A stretch of 64,000 nt of DNA. Source: Podospora bellae-mahoneyi (Eukaryota; Ascomycota; Sordariomycetes; Sordariales; Podosporaceae). The notes below the pieces were generated by a model. That model saw nothing but the letters and a program-made list of their open reading frames with translations, had not been told where the DNA came from and made no database searches. The position numbers and the translations under genes were made by a program. Location of the stretch: NCBI RefSeq assembly GCF_035222275.1, contig NC_085886.1, positions 3,224,001 through 3,288,000 of the forward strand. Reading direction: 5' to 3'. Of the stretch, positions 45,051-59,303 are shown piece by piece (the stretch's first letter is position 1; every line of letters starts with the position of its first letter).

Positions 45051-45788
45051 AGGGGTTAAGGCGCGGTGATGGGTTGTAACTATAGAGTATAAAATCATGG
45101 AATGGAACTGAGTTTGGTATACGTGACGTTGAAGGCTACTGATGGCTGGTTTTTCAGAAATTCAGATATCTGTATTTGCACGGTATGGGATTACCAGGGG
45201 GGTAAAGCTGAGATTATGGGTGGTCAAAATCCTGTCTGTACATACATTATTTTGGGTTTGAATGTAGTTCTTGGAAACCATAACTGCTCGGGATCCCAAT
45301 TCATATGTTTCTGAAGTGGTGCTTGGTTTTAGCTGAGACACAAGAATAAACTATCAAATGGAGAATGGTTATGTTGTCTACATGAAGCCTTCTTGTATAC
45401 ATGATACTCGCAGCATCTCTTCTACAGTTATACCACATTGACAGAGCGGCAGTCATTCACTCTTCTACCACACCTAGAGATTAGACTCCTCGGAATCATG
45501 TGTGCGTCAACTCAAAGATAATATGAATTGCTGATATCCCAAAAATGCTAATAAATAGCAACGCCATCTAAAATGCAATAGACCAAAACCAAAAACCAAA
45601 AAGTCAAACCCCCCTGTCCCAGATGCTTGCCTGTCGCTGCTATGTCCCCAAAAAATATGTTGACCAGGGTAACGCCATGCTCATGATCTTCGTACAACAG
45701 CTTCTAGCTAGTCTTGCGAAAAAAGCAGTAGAACTCAAAATCCAAAACAGATTTTTTTTTTTAAAAAAAAAAACCAAGTGTGAGGTGC
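45051..45788. other. Convergent 3' spacer between mrpl23 and the uricase gene
   Basis: These 738 bp are AT-rich and lie between two genes that end toward each other. A palindromic homopolymer tract of 11 T followed by 11 A occurs at 45752-45773, just downstream of the uricase stop. No gene is visible. Confidence 0.45.
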
Positions 45789-46796
45789 TTAGGAGCGAGC
45801 GACCTCGCACTTGATGAGGCCGTTGGGGCCAGACTGGGGAGCGTACACCTCGGCGTCCTTGCCGGTGTTCTTGTAGCCCTTGTGCCAGCTGAGGTCTGTG
45901 TCATGTATTGTTAGAAAATCGCTTTTCTTGAGAAGAAGAATGATAAAAAAAGAAAACATACCAATCTCAAAGTAGTGCTTGTTGGGCAAAGAGTAGCCAA
46001 CAACCTCCACCTCGGCCGCCTTCTCCAAGATCTCCTCGCACATCTTGTACATGGTGTTTTGGACCGAGGCGGACTCGTCCTCGGCGAACGTCTTGAGGGT
46101 GATGTTGCGGGCCACCTCGAAAGCCTGGTCGAACCTCTCAACGCCCTTCTCCACGTCGGCGACAGTGGCAAAGGTCTTCCAGTTCCAGGTGGCATCAACG
46201 TCGGTAGACAGAATACGGTCCCAAGTCTCGCCGAGGGTGGTGTACTCGTCCCGGACGAAGCCGTGGAAGGCAGAGCCGGTGGACTTAAGGACGGAGAGAC
46301 CCTGGATGGCGGACTTGAGCTCAATGCCAGCCTCGCGGGAGACACGAGCTTCCACGTTGCGGGTCTCGTTGCCGTCGCGGTAGAAGCTGTGGGGGTGGGG
46401 CTTGCCGTCGATGTTGATGCGAGTCCATCTGTGAACGATCACCTTGATGTTGGCGGCGTTGATGTGGGGGTACTTGTCGAGGAAGTGCTGGCCGAGGTGG
46501 GCGGCGTAAAGCTCAGGGGGGTTGACGGGGTGCTCCTTGGCCTTGATGTAAATGGTGTTCTTGATAGAATCGGTAGCCACAACAACGCTGTTGTCGGCCT
46601 CGGTGTAACTGAAAAGAGGGTTAGTCTTTGTTGGAACAACTTTCAGGGATTATACATACGAAGTCTCAATCTGGCCCTCGAGAAGGCAGCAGACGGTCAT
46701 CTCAGTGACGGACTGAGTGCCGGTAGTCTCATCCTTGTGCACCTTGTAGACACGGACATTGTCCTTTCCATAGCGAGCAGCAGCAAGACGAGCCAT
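45789..46796 (-). CDS. uaZ: Uricase (urate oxidase)
   Basis: Uricase oxidises urate to 5-hydroxyisourate in purine breakdown, normally in peroxisomes. Exons 46796-46660, 46608-45962 and 45895-45789 (introns of 51 and 66 nt) encode 296 residues. Family blocks are ARYGKDNVRVYKV, VVVATDSIKNTIYIKAKEHP (with the active-site Thr), VHRWTRINIDGKPHPHSFYR, AFHGFVRDEYTTLGETWDRI and PNKHYFEIDLSWHKGYKNTG. The protein ends GLIKCEVARS followed directly by TAA. Fungal uricases such as that of Aspergillus flavus (about 301 residues) end in an SKL-type peroxisomal signal; here it is missing. The gene is divergent from the Rictor gene. Confidence 0.95.
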
Positions 46797-48603
46797 TTCG
46801 ACGATTGCGTGTGTGTGGTTGGTGTTTGTGTGCTGAGGGTATTTGCAAAGCTTTTTAGAATATGAGAAGCTGATGAACGGCTTCGGAGGGGACTAATGCA
46901 AGAGAGAGAGCAAAGTGGATTTGAGTTCAAATTACAAGACAAGGAAGAAGCTGTTTGTGTAGACAGAAGACGAGAGGTTGGAGAGAGTGGACGACGGTGA
47001 GTCTTTATACAAACCTTAAAGGTCCCAACCAACGAACGGATGTGGACAGCTGCGAGGAAGCACGACACCACCCACCCCCGCGGGCAAAGGAATGTCAGCA
47101 CAAGCAGGCGTGCCGAAGATGCAGATCGGACGGCGCCTCGCGGCGTTCTGGTCCCGCCCGTGTAAGCAGCAAGCCGGCAACAGGGACAAGTGGATTCGCC
47201 GGAGTCCGCCGACTGCCAACCCCCAACGCCCAGGGCTCTCCCCCGCGCAAAGCTCCCGGAGGCTTGCGACACCGGCCGATCGTTCAATCTTCGGCTTCTA
47301 GTCCCTGTAACCTCTCTTCAACATCCCCAGAATCTGGTCTGATCTATCTGAACCCTTGCAGTAGCCTTGCCTTGCTAGCCATGTCTTGTCACTTCTGACG
47401 GAGGACTTACAAAGCTGAAGACTGCCCTCCCGCCGTTCGAGTTCCGACGGCGACGACGACGATGAGACAGCCTGGAACCTGGAACTTGAAAGCCCCCACT
47501 CTCTCTGACCTCTCCCGGCACAGTCCGGATTGTGGGGTTCGACGCCCCTCCATACGCCACGCACCGTTGACAACAGGTTATCATCGGCATCGTACGACGA
47601 AAGGATGGCTAACAAGACTTGGGGATGGTGCGGCTGCTCAGCTAATTGAAACCTCCAAAGCATAAAGCTCGCCTCAAACGCTTGTCGTCACACAGATGAT
47701 CGCTAGAATCCCACCTCGCACAGCATGGGCAAGATAAGGCGGCCATTAGCTTTGCGGATGGTCCATCTTATCAGTGATTGAAGCTGATAAGAACAGCTCT
47801 GCCCTCATCCAACACACTGAAATGAGCTGCTGACCCAGACAATAGTAAGCATAGCTGTGACTCGAGAGATTCAACACTGGTGTCCCCTCTCATTGCACAT
47901 GTTCAAGAACTGATCAAGTGAAAACTGAAAATGCAGGAGCAGAACCTCCAGGACGCTTGCAAGAGACCCTAACCCTCATCGGTGACACTTGCACCCACCC
48001 AAACACAAACACATTGCGACCATAGTAACGTGGCATAGTACGCTAGATGGTTCGCGGAGAGACGCCGAGGAAGTGGTGTGCTTATACATGCCAGGAAATT
48101 TGTGTTTTGACAGTAAACAAAGTTCGTAGTACTTGTAACTGCTGTTCACCATCTTCAATGTCGGAATACAGAGCCGTGGGAGTCTAGGGCAAGCACTGTG
48201 CGCACCGACCACCACCTTCGTGATCCATCCCTCAGATCCCGGCTGCACAACGACTGAAGAAGTGGATCATCGCCAGGAACTTGGCTCCTTCCACCGCCCC
48301 GACTCCCTGAGAGTGCCCGCATAATAGTTTGATACGGACGGACGGTGCCGTAACAAGCAGTTGAAAGGCGCACGCGACTGGACAGCGCCCACGGTAGATT
48401 GCAATGACCATCTACGTCACATAGGTAGCCCTCACCCGCACCCAACTCTTTTGGGGGAACTGTCGAGAACCTCGAGAACGCCGAGAATCCATGCGCCGGC
48501 CAAGGGGCAACCACCAATTGGCCCCGGCGAACGTTGCGAATCGAATGCAAATTCCGACCGAAGACACGACGAGAGCGTCGAGAGCGTCGAGTGTGGAGGG
48601 CAA
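46797..48603. promoter_or_regulatory. Divergent spacer between the uricase and Rictor genes
   Basis: These 1.8 kb hold the promoters of both genes. The Rictor frame is open upstream to 48361 but lacks an ATG before 48604. No other gene is evident. Confidence 0.4.
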
Positions 48604-51600
48604 ATGGCCGGGCCATCCACCATGCTGAGCGCCTCGGCGACGCCCACGCAAAAGTCCTATGTATCGCAGCAACAGTCGCCGTTACGCCAGCAGCAAGGAC
48701 AACAGCAAGGACAACAGCAAGGACAGCAGCAGCAGCAGACACAACAGCAACAACAGCAACAACAGAAACAGCAAGTGGGCAGCTATGCATCCACTATTTC
48801 AAACCCTCGACCTAGCCTCGACCGCGGCGATGGACTGCAACCTCCAGGCGCCAACGCTGGCAGGAATCTCTCGGCCTCTGCCGTTACCTTTGCGTCCAGG
48901 GGTGGCTCGTTGAACCCGTCACCCATGCCGGGGAGCTTCAGCTCTGAGCTCCGGAGCCAGCTTAATCTTTCCCGCGCCGGTTCGCGAGCCGACATGTTTG
49001 CGCTGGAGAAACTGGACGAGGACGATAACCGGACACAAGAGCGCAACATTGCCTACCTTCGAGATGCCCTGAGTCGAGAGTTGAAGATAAAGGAAGGGAG
49101 CGAGAATATGCTGGAGGCACTGAACAGCAAAAAGGCAAAACAAACGAAGGAGCAGCGTCAGAGGGTCGAAGCCGAGCTTCTTTCGTCAAGTAAACGGATC
49201 AAGGATTTGCGACAGAGGATCACGGATGCTCAACAAAGGACAAAAGCGGGACCAACAACACCTACGAGGTCCAGGATCGATGTCACGATAGCGGCTGGAA
49301 GTGGTTTGCGGTCACCGCCTAGTCTTTCCAGGAGCGGGGCTGGATCTGACATTGATGAGCCGACCGAGTCTCCAACATTTGCGCTTGCCGAAACTCTGCA
49401 AGCCCTTGAGGTGGCCGGCATGACGCCAGATTACTATGTCTCCAGAGCCAATAGTCTCGTTGACTTGTTCAGGAGGCATCCAACTCTCAAGTATGATCTG
49501 GTCTGGTCTGTATTCGGGCTTCGAATGCAAGCGCTCCTCATGAGTGAAAGTCGCGAGGTGGTTGCTGCTGGTTACCGGATGACTCGATACGCCATCTCTG
49601 ATATTACTTCACTCCAGAATATCCGTACCCTTAACACGGATTACCTAGTCACATGGTAAGCCCAAGCTATTGTACCGCCTTGACTTTGCATAGGAAGAGG
49701 ATGCTAATGTGTGGTATCAGGTCTTTGGCAAAAGACCGAAAGTCTGATGTTGAACGAGAGCAGGCACTCAAGTTTGTTCGCGCTTTTCTTGATGTCAAGG
49801 ATGGTGTGAGGGAAATCTCACGGGCCGTAGTCAGGGCCATTGCTGCCGTGGCAGAGGAGCCAGAAGAAAGGCTACGGCCGATTTGTCTGGAGACGCTGGC
49901 GGAAATTCTGGTTCGCGACCCTCGTCTCCTCATAGCCTCGGGGGGGCTGGCCCCGTTACACGAAGCTCTTGCGGACGGGTCATACAAAGCCTCAGAAAGT
50001 TTGACCGCAGCGTTTCTTTACCTCCTCGATGCGCCAGAGCGGCGTCAATATCTCCGCCCGGGAAATGAGTTGGAGGTTCTTTTCACGGCATTTACAGACG
50101 AGCTGTCATCCAATGAGCGCATTCTCAAGCAAAGCGCCAAAGCTATTTCGTCAGCCCTCAAATCATGGTCTGGTTTAATGAGCCTGTCCATGTACAACTT
50201 CCGTGCGATCAGGTCCATGATCAACAGCATGGTCGCACAAAAAGGATCTATCAGAGAGACCATCATGGATCTGATATTTTCCCTGTTGCGAATCAAATCC
50301 CCAGCGTGGGCAACTTCGTTTCTTGCCGGAAGACGTCTCACCACCTATGGCCGGGTCACAAACCTCAAAACAACCACCACCACCACCACCACCACCACCA
50401 AAGTTGCCCATGGTGAATACGAAGACGACGGGGGCGAGCAAAATTTCGTCGAACACTATACGGCACTGTTGCTTGCCATATTTATCAAGTCCGGAGTGGT
50501 GCCAGGCCTCCTGAAAATGACACAAGACAACGAAAACCCAACTCTAAAACGAAAATCAACGTTACTTCTAGGGGAAGTTTTGAAGTTGGCAAGTCACCTG
50601 CTTCCACGCTCGTGGAGCAGTGAGATACAGCTGCTTCCTGAATTGTTTATCACCGCTGCCCGGCTGGGGGACGAGAATCGATTCACGGCCTCTGGAGTCA
50701 TCTTTCAGATTAGCAGCGTGAGCAGAACGTTGTACAGATCCTCTCCCTCGTCCTTCCTCCCTTCTCCAAGCAACAATATCGATCTCAGCATCTTAGATGA
50801 GCACCCCAAAAGCAATATGGCAGCGGTCAACTGTGACGATGCCACGTTTAGAGTGCTTCTCCTTGATTCGGTGGTGCTGAATAGTTCTAACTACAATAAG
50901 TGGAATTGGGATGTAATACTTAAGCTGATTGAGGGACCGCTGGTGAATGGAAAGAGGCTTGAAGAGGCCGTGAAAGCATCCAAATTCTTGAAACGAATCA
51001 TGAGCTTTTATCGTCCCTTCAAGTACAGGTTCTCTGCCCTCAAGAGCTCGCGAAGCACGCAAAAGTATGTGCGGGTTGGCTGTGCGCTGATGCATACTCT
51101 GCTGCAGAGCCCCGAAGGCGTGAGGTATCTGACAGATAACAAACTGCTGCGGCAGATTGCCGAGTGCCTGGCGCAGTGCGACCCAACGAGTGGATTAACC
51201 GCTCAGGATCCCATGTTCTCCCGGGACGGCCTCACAGATACGTTGAGTGGCGGATACTTCCCTATGCTTGGTGTTCTGAGCGGGGACCCCAAGGGCATTC
51301 AGATGTTAGACCGGTGGCGCATCTTCAACATGCTTTACCGAATCGTCGATCTCAAGCAGCGGCCAGACATCATCAAGCTCATGATCTCCAACTTTGACTA
51401 TTCAATTCAGGGTCATTCTCGGATTATTTTGTCCAAGTCCTTGACAGCAGGGACCAAGGACATCAGAATTCATGCTACGAATGCGCTGCGGAAGTACGCA
51501 ACACGTCCGCGGTTGAACTCCCAAGGCCATGAGCCTGTTGACTCGAAATGGGCCATCCAACTTTTGGTCACTCAGCTTTATGACCCAGAAGTGGAGGTCT

Positions 51601-53216
51601 GCCAAACGGCGGTCAAAATTCTCGAAAAGGCGTGCAATACTCAAAACCACTTGAAATACATTGTCGAGTGTCGGCCGGCACTAGATCACTTGGGTGAGAT
51701 AGGTGCTCCCCTCCTCTTACGCTTCCTATCGACCTCGATTGGATATCACTACCTCGATGGGTTGGACTACATTAGCAACGAGATGGATGATTGGTTCCTC
51801 GGGCGAAACGACTCCTATGTCGGTGTCATTGAAGCCAGTCTAGCGCGATCCTTCATGGACCATCAGGACGACCACACCAACCGAATAAGCGTCTTTGATG
51901 ATGAGCAGGAGATGGAGGCCGACAGCCACGTTCCGCCACACTTCTACCGTGAGCTTACCCGCACCGAAGAAGGCTGCCGGCTTCTTAGCGACAAGGGTCA
52001 CTTTAACGAGTTTGTCACCACGATTCGCGAGCATGGCATGCAATCCGATGACCCAGAAATGATGGTCAAGGTCAAAGGTTGTCTCTGGGCGGTAGGTAAC
52101 GTCGGATCAATGGAGCTCGGCGCCCCGTTCCTGGAGTCTTGCGATGTTGTGGAGCAGATTATCAACATTGCTCAAAATCACGAAGTCATGAGTCTCCGCG
52201 GCACTGCTTTTTTTGTCCTTGGACTCATATCACGTTCCATTCATGGACTGGAGATCTTGTCGGAAAATGGGTGGGACTCCAACACAAACATTTTGGGGCA
52301 GTCTCTCGGCTTCTGCGTCCCTACCGAGTTGGACCAGCTGTTTTCTCTCAAGCCGTGGAAGCACATACCGGTAACCAACATTCAACTACCTGATGCCCAA
52401 AAGACAGAAAGAGACAAACTGCCATCTGTCCCGTCCCGGCCGAGGTCGCTGAGTCTTATCAAGGCTATCCAAGCAGAGGCAGATGCCCAGGAAGACACGC
52501 CAACAGGGTCGGTGCCGGAGGAGATCCAGCGCGTTGAGCTAGATCCGGACCCGGTAAACCAGAGGATTCTGGAGCTGATGATTGACATGGCGAACATGGT
52601 GCTGTACCGGAGGGCGAGGGCAGAATTGATGCACATCAAGCAGCAGACGCAAGTGAGGCATCAGCAAGCTCAGGCACAAACGCAGCCGCAGACACCAACG
52701 CAGAACAATCAGAAAAGAGTTCTTGGGAGTGGGGCCTCGTCGTTTTCACAGCCACACTTGTTTAGAAGGGTCATGGGCTTATTGGAGTCCCATCACTACC
52801 GCTTGCAGGATAGAGCGATGATTGTAGGATTATTTGAACGGAGCGTGTTTAGGGCGATAGTATATGGGGATGAAGACAGTCAGGAAAAGGGGGGAAGCAG
52901 TGAGAGTGAAAGTGATTCTAACTTTGGAGACGCAAACCAGGCGGGCGTGGGTCAGAGAAGGCAGGGGTTTGTTGTGCAGCGGGATCAGCAACACCTACAG
53001 CAGCAGCAGGAGCGGAATAAAGAGGAGGGGAGCAGTGGGGGGGAGAGTAGTGATGAAGAGGAGGATGTAAGTGACGACGATGATGCTTATAGCGGAAGTG
53101 AGGGAGATGAACAGAGGACGGAACGGCTGAGGAGTGTGAGCGATCCCGCGGGAGGCAGCACTAGCAAGAGACATAGAACAGGGAGGGGGAGAGGTGGCAC
53201 TCAGGGGGCGTTCTGA
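48604..53216 (+). CDS. avo3: TORC2 subunit Rictor/Avo3/Ste20(S. pombe)-type (pianissimo family)
   Basis: Rictor is the scaffold that defines TOR complex 2, acting at the plasma membrane on AGC kinases and actin polarity. Exons 48604-49655 and 49721-53216 (intron of 65 nt, branch GCTAAT) encode 1,515 residues. After a Gln-rich start (about residues 20-60) there is an HR1-like coiled coil (RNIAYLRDALSRELKIKEGS, then a Lys/Gln/Arg-rich helix). The Rictor N-terminal repeat region begins at about residue 260 (LAETLQALEVAGMTPDYYVS). Middle and C-terminal Rictor blocks include AIQLLVTQLYDPEVEVCQTA, KGCLWAVGNVGSMELGAPFL and SLRGTAFFVLGLISRSIHGL. A run of ten Thr (ACC repeats near 50371-50400) interrupts one region, and the tail is acidic, Ser-rich, then RG-rich. 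Start ATG 48604 is the first in the frame. Confidence 0.93.
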
Positions 53217-53962
53217 CAGGGATGGATTTGTAGTAAATGAGATGGCCAGATGGGTTGTTTTTGGATCTGTCCTGGAACTGCTATATTGTAGATTCTCAGC
53301 GCGGGGGTTGCTGGGTTTGATATTTTGAGCGGGCGAGTCTTTACTGTTTCAAGTTGTGTTTTTTTTTTTTTTTTTATGGTTTATATCGTGCATATCAAAA
53401 GGCGAAGGTGGCCGATGGGAATGGTCGGATCATGGTTACGTCGTCACGTCGACTTGCATATACTTCTGGTCAGAACACAGTGGGATGGCATAAGCGGATT
53501 GGCGTTTGTAAAGAAAACATGGTAGCCAGACGAGAGACAATTTGAAGGCTGTGAACATATCATCATGTTTGCGGGTCACAAACAAGTGTTGGCCAATCAT
53601 CTTACAAGGTGCTCCCATGTCTATGATGTCTGTCAGAACGGTGATAGGAACAACTTCTATTTGGTGCATCTTTCAGAGTCAAGTAACACAAAGCATACAT
53701 GCGATGAACCTATCTTCTTTCTTCGGTCAAGTCCCATGCTGCAGACACCGACTTGCTCGTAGCCATGGACTGCATAATACGTAACGGCGTACTCCATCGA
53801 CAATTCCATGGCACCCCACCGTCTGTTGCACCCCTCCTTTGACCTCGCCAACCCCCACCACCCACTCAGTCATCACTTATTACTCGGTAATCACTCACTC
53901 AGCCTCTCAACATCAACCGCAAGAGATTTCTGAAACCCCTTTGATCTTTCAGAGACTCGGGG

Positions 53963-54004
<42 letters not shown>

Positions 54005-54032
54005 TCCTGTGAAGCCGGTCAAAATTTCCGAA
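53217..54032. promoter_or_regulatory. Spacer between the Rictor gene and thi20, with long T and A tracts
   Basis: Both flanking genes are on the plus strand. A run of about 17 T lies near 53360-53376, in the probable Rictor 3' UTR. A tract of 11 T followed by 29 A lies at 53963-54002, ending 30 bp before the thi20 start codon. I searched by eye for a fungal TPP riboswitch and did not find one. Confidence 0.5.
53963..54002 (+). repeat. Homopolymer tract, 11 T then 29 A
   Basis: The tract is directly visible in the sequence. It ends 30 bp before the thi20 ATG, so it lies in the promoter or 5' UTR. Its left 22 bases form a perfect T/A palindrome. The exact length may be affected by sequencing error. 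Confidence 0.9.
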
Positions 54033-56033
54033 ATGCCACCTGGAAGAATCCTCGTCATCGCCGGGTCTGATTCCTCTGGCGGAGCGTATGTTTTCTCTTA
54101 CCTATCTACGATCACCCCTCACCCCCTTTTTATTCTTTTCTACTCACAAGTAGACTAACCCCAAAAAATGACCAGCGGCCTGGAAGCAGACCAAAAAGTC
54201 ATCGCCGCCCACGGCTGCTACGCCATGACGGCCACCACAGCCCTCACAGCCCAGAACACCCTCGGCGTGCACGAGATACACCATGTCCCCGCCGAGTTTC
54301 TTCGGAAGCAGATTGATGCTGTTGTGACGGACGTCGGGGTGGATGTTGTCAAGACTGGTAAACTCTCTCTCAACGTCCAAACATGTTTTTGAGGGATTGA
54401 ATTGTACTGACTGTAAAACAAAAGGCATGCTGGCATCAGCTGGGACTATCGAGGCTGTGTCTGAAGTGATTCGGGAATATAAACTCAAGACAGTGGTTGT
54501 CGACCCAGTTATGGTTGCCACGACGGGGTCGCCTTTGTTGCCTAATACCTCGCTTTCGCTTCTTAGGGAGAAACTCGTGCCTTTGGCTACGGTTCTCACG
54601 CCTAATCTGCCTGAGGCGAGGTTGCTACTTGCTGATGCTGGGTTTGGGCACTTGCCGGTGGAGAAGGTGAGTGATTTGGAGGGGATTGCCAGGGCGGTGG
54701 GGAGTTTGGGGCCGAAGTGGGTTTTGATCAAGGGGGGGCATTGTCCTCTTAATGGGGAGGGGATGATTGCGGCGGAGGAGGGGAAGAGGGAGAAGGTGGT
54801 GGATGTGCTTTGGGGGAGGGATGAGAAGGGGGGGGAGGTGCTGAGACGGGTCGAGACGCCGTACTGGGAGAGTAAGCATACGCACGGAACGGGGTGTTCT
54901 TTAGCTTGTGAGTTGTACCCTTTAACGGGTTGAGAGAGTTGGGGTGCTGATGTGGTTGATAGCGGCGATTGCGTGTAACTTGGCGAAGAGGATGGATATG
55001 CCCCAGGCGGTGGAAGCGGCGTGTCGATATGTTGAGGCTGGGATAAAGACTGCGCCGGGACTGGGGAAGGGGAATGGGCCGTTGAACCACTTCCACTCGA
55101 CGTATACTTTGCCATTCGCGCCGTGAGTTACGACCTCGGATTGGAAGAATAAGAAAGAGGCACTGATCTTGTGAACTAGGGGCCACTTCATTGAGTACCT
55201 GCTCGAAAGACCAGACGTCGCTCCAGTGTGGAAGCGCTATGTCACTCACCCTTTTGTGTTGGCCATGGGCGATGGCACATTGCCGTTGGAGTCATTCAAG
55301 GGGTATTTGATCCAGGATTATCTGTATCTGGTCTGTTGCCCAACCCTACCTACTGCACCGCTTGGCTGACGATAATGCCAGACACATTACGCCCGAGCAA
55401 GTGCCCTTGCTGGGTATAAAGCCAAAAAGATTGAGGATATTGGCGCCGCTGCTACTATTGTAACACACATCTTCCACGAGATGGAGCTGCACATCAACTA
55501 CTGCAGCGGCTTCGGTATCTCGAAGCAGGATATCGAGAGCTGCGAGGAGAAGGAAGCATGCACGGCGTACACAAGATACGTCTTGGATATCGGCAACTCA
55601 GAGGACTGGCTGGCTTTGCAAGTTGCCATGGCCCCGTGCCTCTTGGGGTATGGAGATATCGCCAAGAGGCTGTTTTCTGACCCCAGGTCCAAACGAGGAG
55701 GAAATGTTTACTGGGCCTGGATCAAGAACTATGTGGAGGATGACTATCTGCTGGCTCTCAAGACTGGCTCCGGTGAGTGGTGGACTGCCCAATCAAGACG
55801 AGAGAAATCAGTGCCAGATAACAGAGCAAGCTAACGGCGGATGATGACGAACAAAGACCTGCTGGAACGACACGCCGTGCTTCAAAGCCCCGCCCGAATA
55901 GATGAGCTGGCCAGCATCTTTATCCATGCTACAAAGGTAGGTTGCATGCTCTTGAGCAAACACGAAAGACATGAGCTGATGGGGAGTTTGTTAGATGGAG
56001 ATTGCGTTCTGGGAAATGTACAGCTCCTCCTGA
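54033..56033 (+). CDS. thi20: Bifunctional HMP/HMP-P kinase and TenA-type thiaminase (Thi20)
   Basis: Thi20 phosphorylates hydroxymethylpyrimidine twice for thiamine synthesis and its TenA domain salvages thiamine breakdown products. Eight exons, 54033-54085, 54176-54357, 54425-54907, 54963-55122, 55180-55330, 55382-55772, 55857-55936 and 55995-56033, encode 512 residues. The ThiD-like kinase fills about 1-280: GRILVIAGSDSSGGAGLEAD, VVVDPVMVATTGSPLLP, and the anion-hole motif HTHGTGCSLASAIA. TenA fills about 300-512: FVLAMGDGTLPLESFKGYLI, CTAYTRYVLDIG with the likely nucleophile Cys403, and the C-terminal MEIAFWEMY. The last exon is 39 nt. The fifth intron starts GTCTGT, an unusual donor, but the protein frame supports it. 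A long T/A tract lies just upstream. Confidence 0.94.
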
Positions 56034-56901
56034 AGTAACAGTTTTTGACAGGACTCTTTGTGAGTAGGTACCTGTCTGAGTCGTGTGGGCTCCAGCTACA
56101 AGTGGGGAGGCTAGACTCACCTAGATGGGATCCCAAAAAGGCCTTAAAGTTCAATTGTGAAGTTTTGTGACACTCGCAGACTGCAGTGAAGAAGTGAGTG
56201 GGATGCCCATCAGCATGCCTGTGACGCAAGTGGGGCTGTTGAAGAATTTCAGTGGATGCCTCAGGCACTCAGCTTATCGGAAGGCCTAGCGGCGCTTATC
56301 AGACGCAGACCGCCTCGCCAAAGCAGAAAAAAAATAAAATCTGGAGCCAAAGCCAAGGCGCGCTGCTGGATCCACCCAAGAAAAGTGCTAACAAATTTTG
56401 GCCCAGACAAATTCCGGGGGCGATTCTTTTGAACCCTTCCCTCTTTCCCATCCCCAAAACTTTTTTCTCGCCTTGCCGAATCTCACTCTTACCTCTTCCC
56501 TCCCCCTCGACCAACCCACCAAAGGACTCTGCCATCGCAAGATCCTTCATTCCACTCACTTACCCCAAGTCCATCTTGCGGTACTGCATCAGAGTCGGGT
56601 TGCACCATTTACATCTCTTTCCCGCCTGTTTCTTTGACGCGCCGCTTCCTCTTCACCGAGCAACGTCGGCACCTCTTCCTCTCGCAGCGCATAATTTTCT
56701 TGTCGCAGCAGAACCATTTTTTCCTCGCTCTGACCAGCACAAATTCTTTGTGTCGGCTCTCAGCACTGCTTTTGATCAACCGATCCAGCCAGTGCTCAAT
56801 ACATTGATTCGGTCGCCCCAGTCCGAATCTCTTCCTCTGTCGACGACAGCAAGCATCGTGTCTAAAACAGGACCGACTTTTACACCTCAATAATCACAGC
56901 C
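56034..56901. promoter_or_regulatory. dbp2 promoter and pyrimidine-rich 5' UTR
   Basis: These 868 bp precede dbp2. The part from about 56420 on is strongly C/T-rich, as in many highly expressed fungal genes. A 213-codon open frame (56252-56893) runs through it but is Pro/Ser/Leu-rich and looks like a chance reading of the pyrimidine tract. Confidence 0.5.

Positions 56902-59303
<2,402 letters not shown>

Noticed and set aside
53217-54180. A TPP riboswitch in the thi20 leader or first intron
   Set aside because: I could not find the conserved CTGAGA and paired downstream elements of the fungal thiamine aptamer.
56252-56893. A 213-codon plus-strand frame just before dbp2
   Set aside because: Its composition is that of a translated pyrimidine-rich leader, and it ends only a few bases before the dbp2 start codon.
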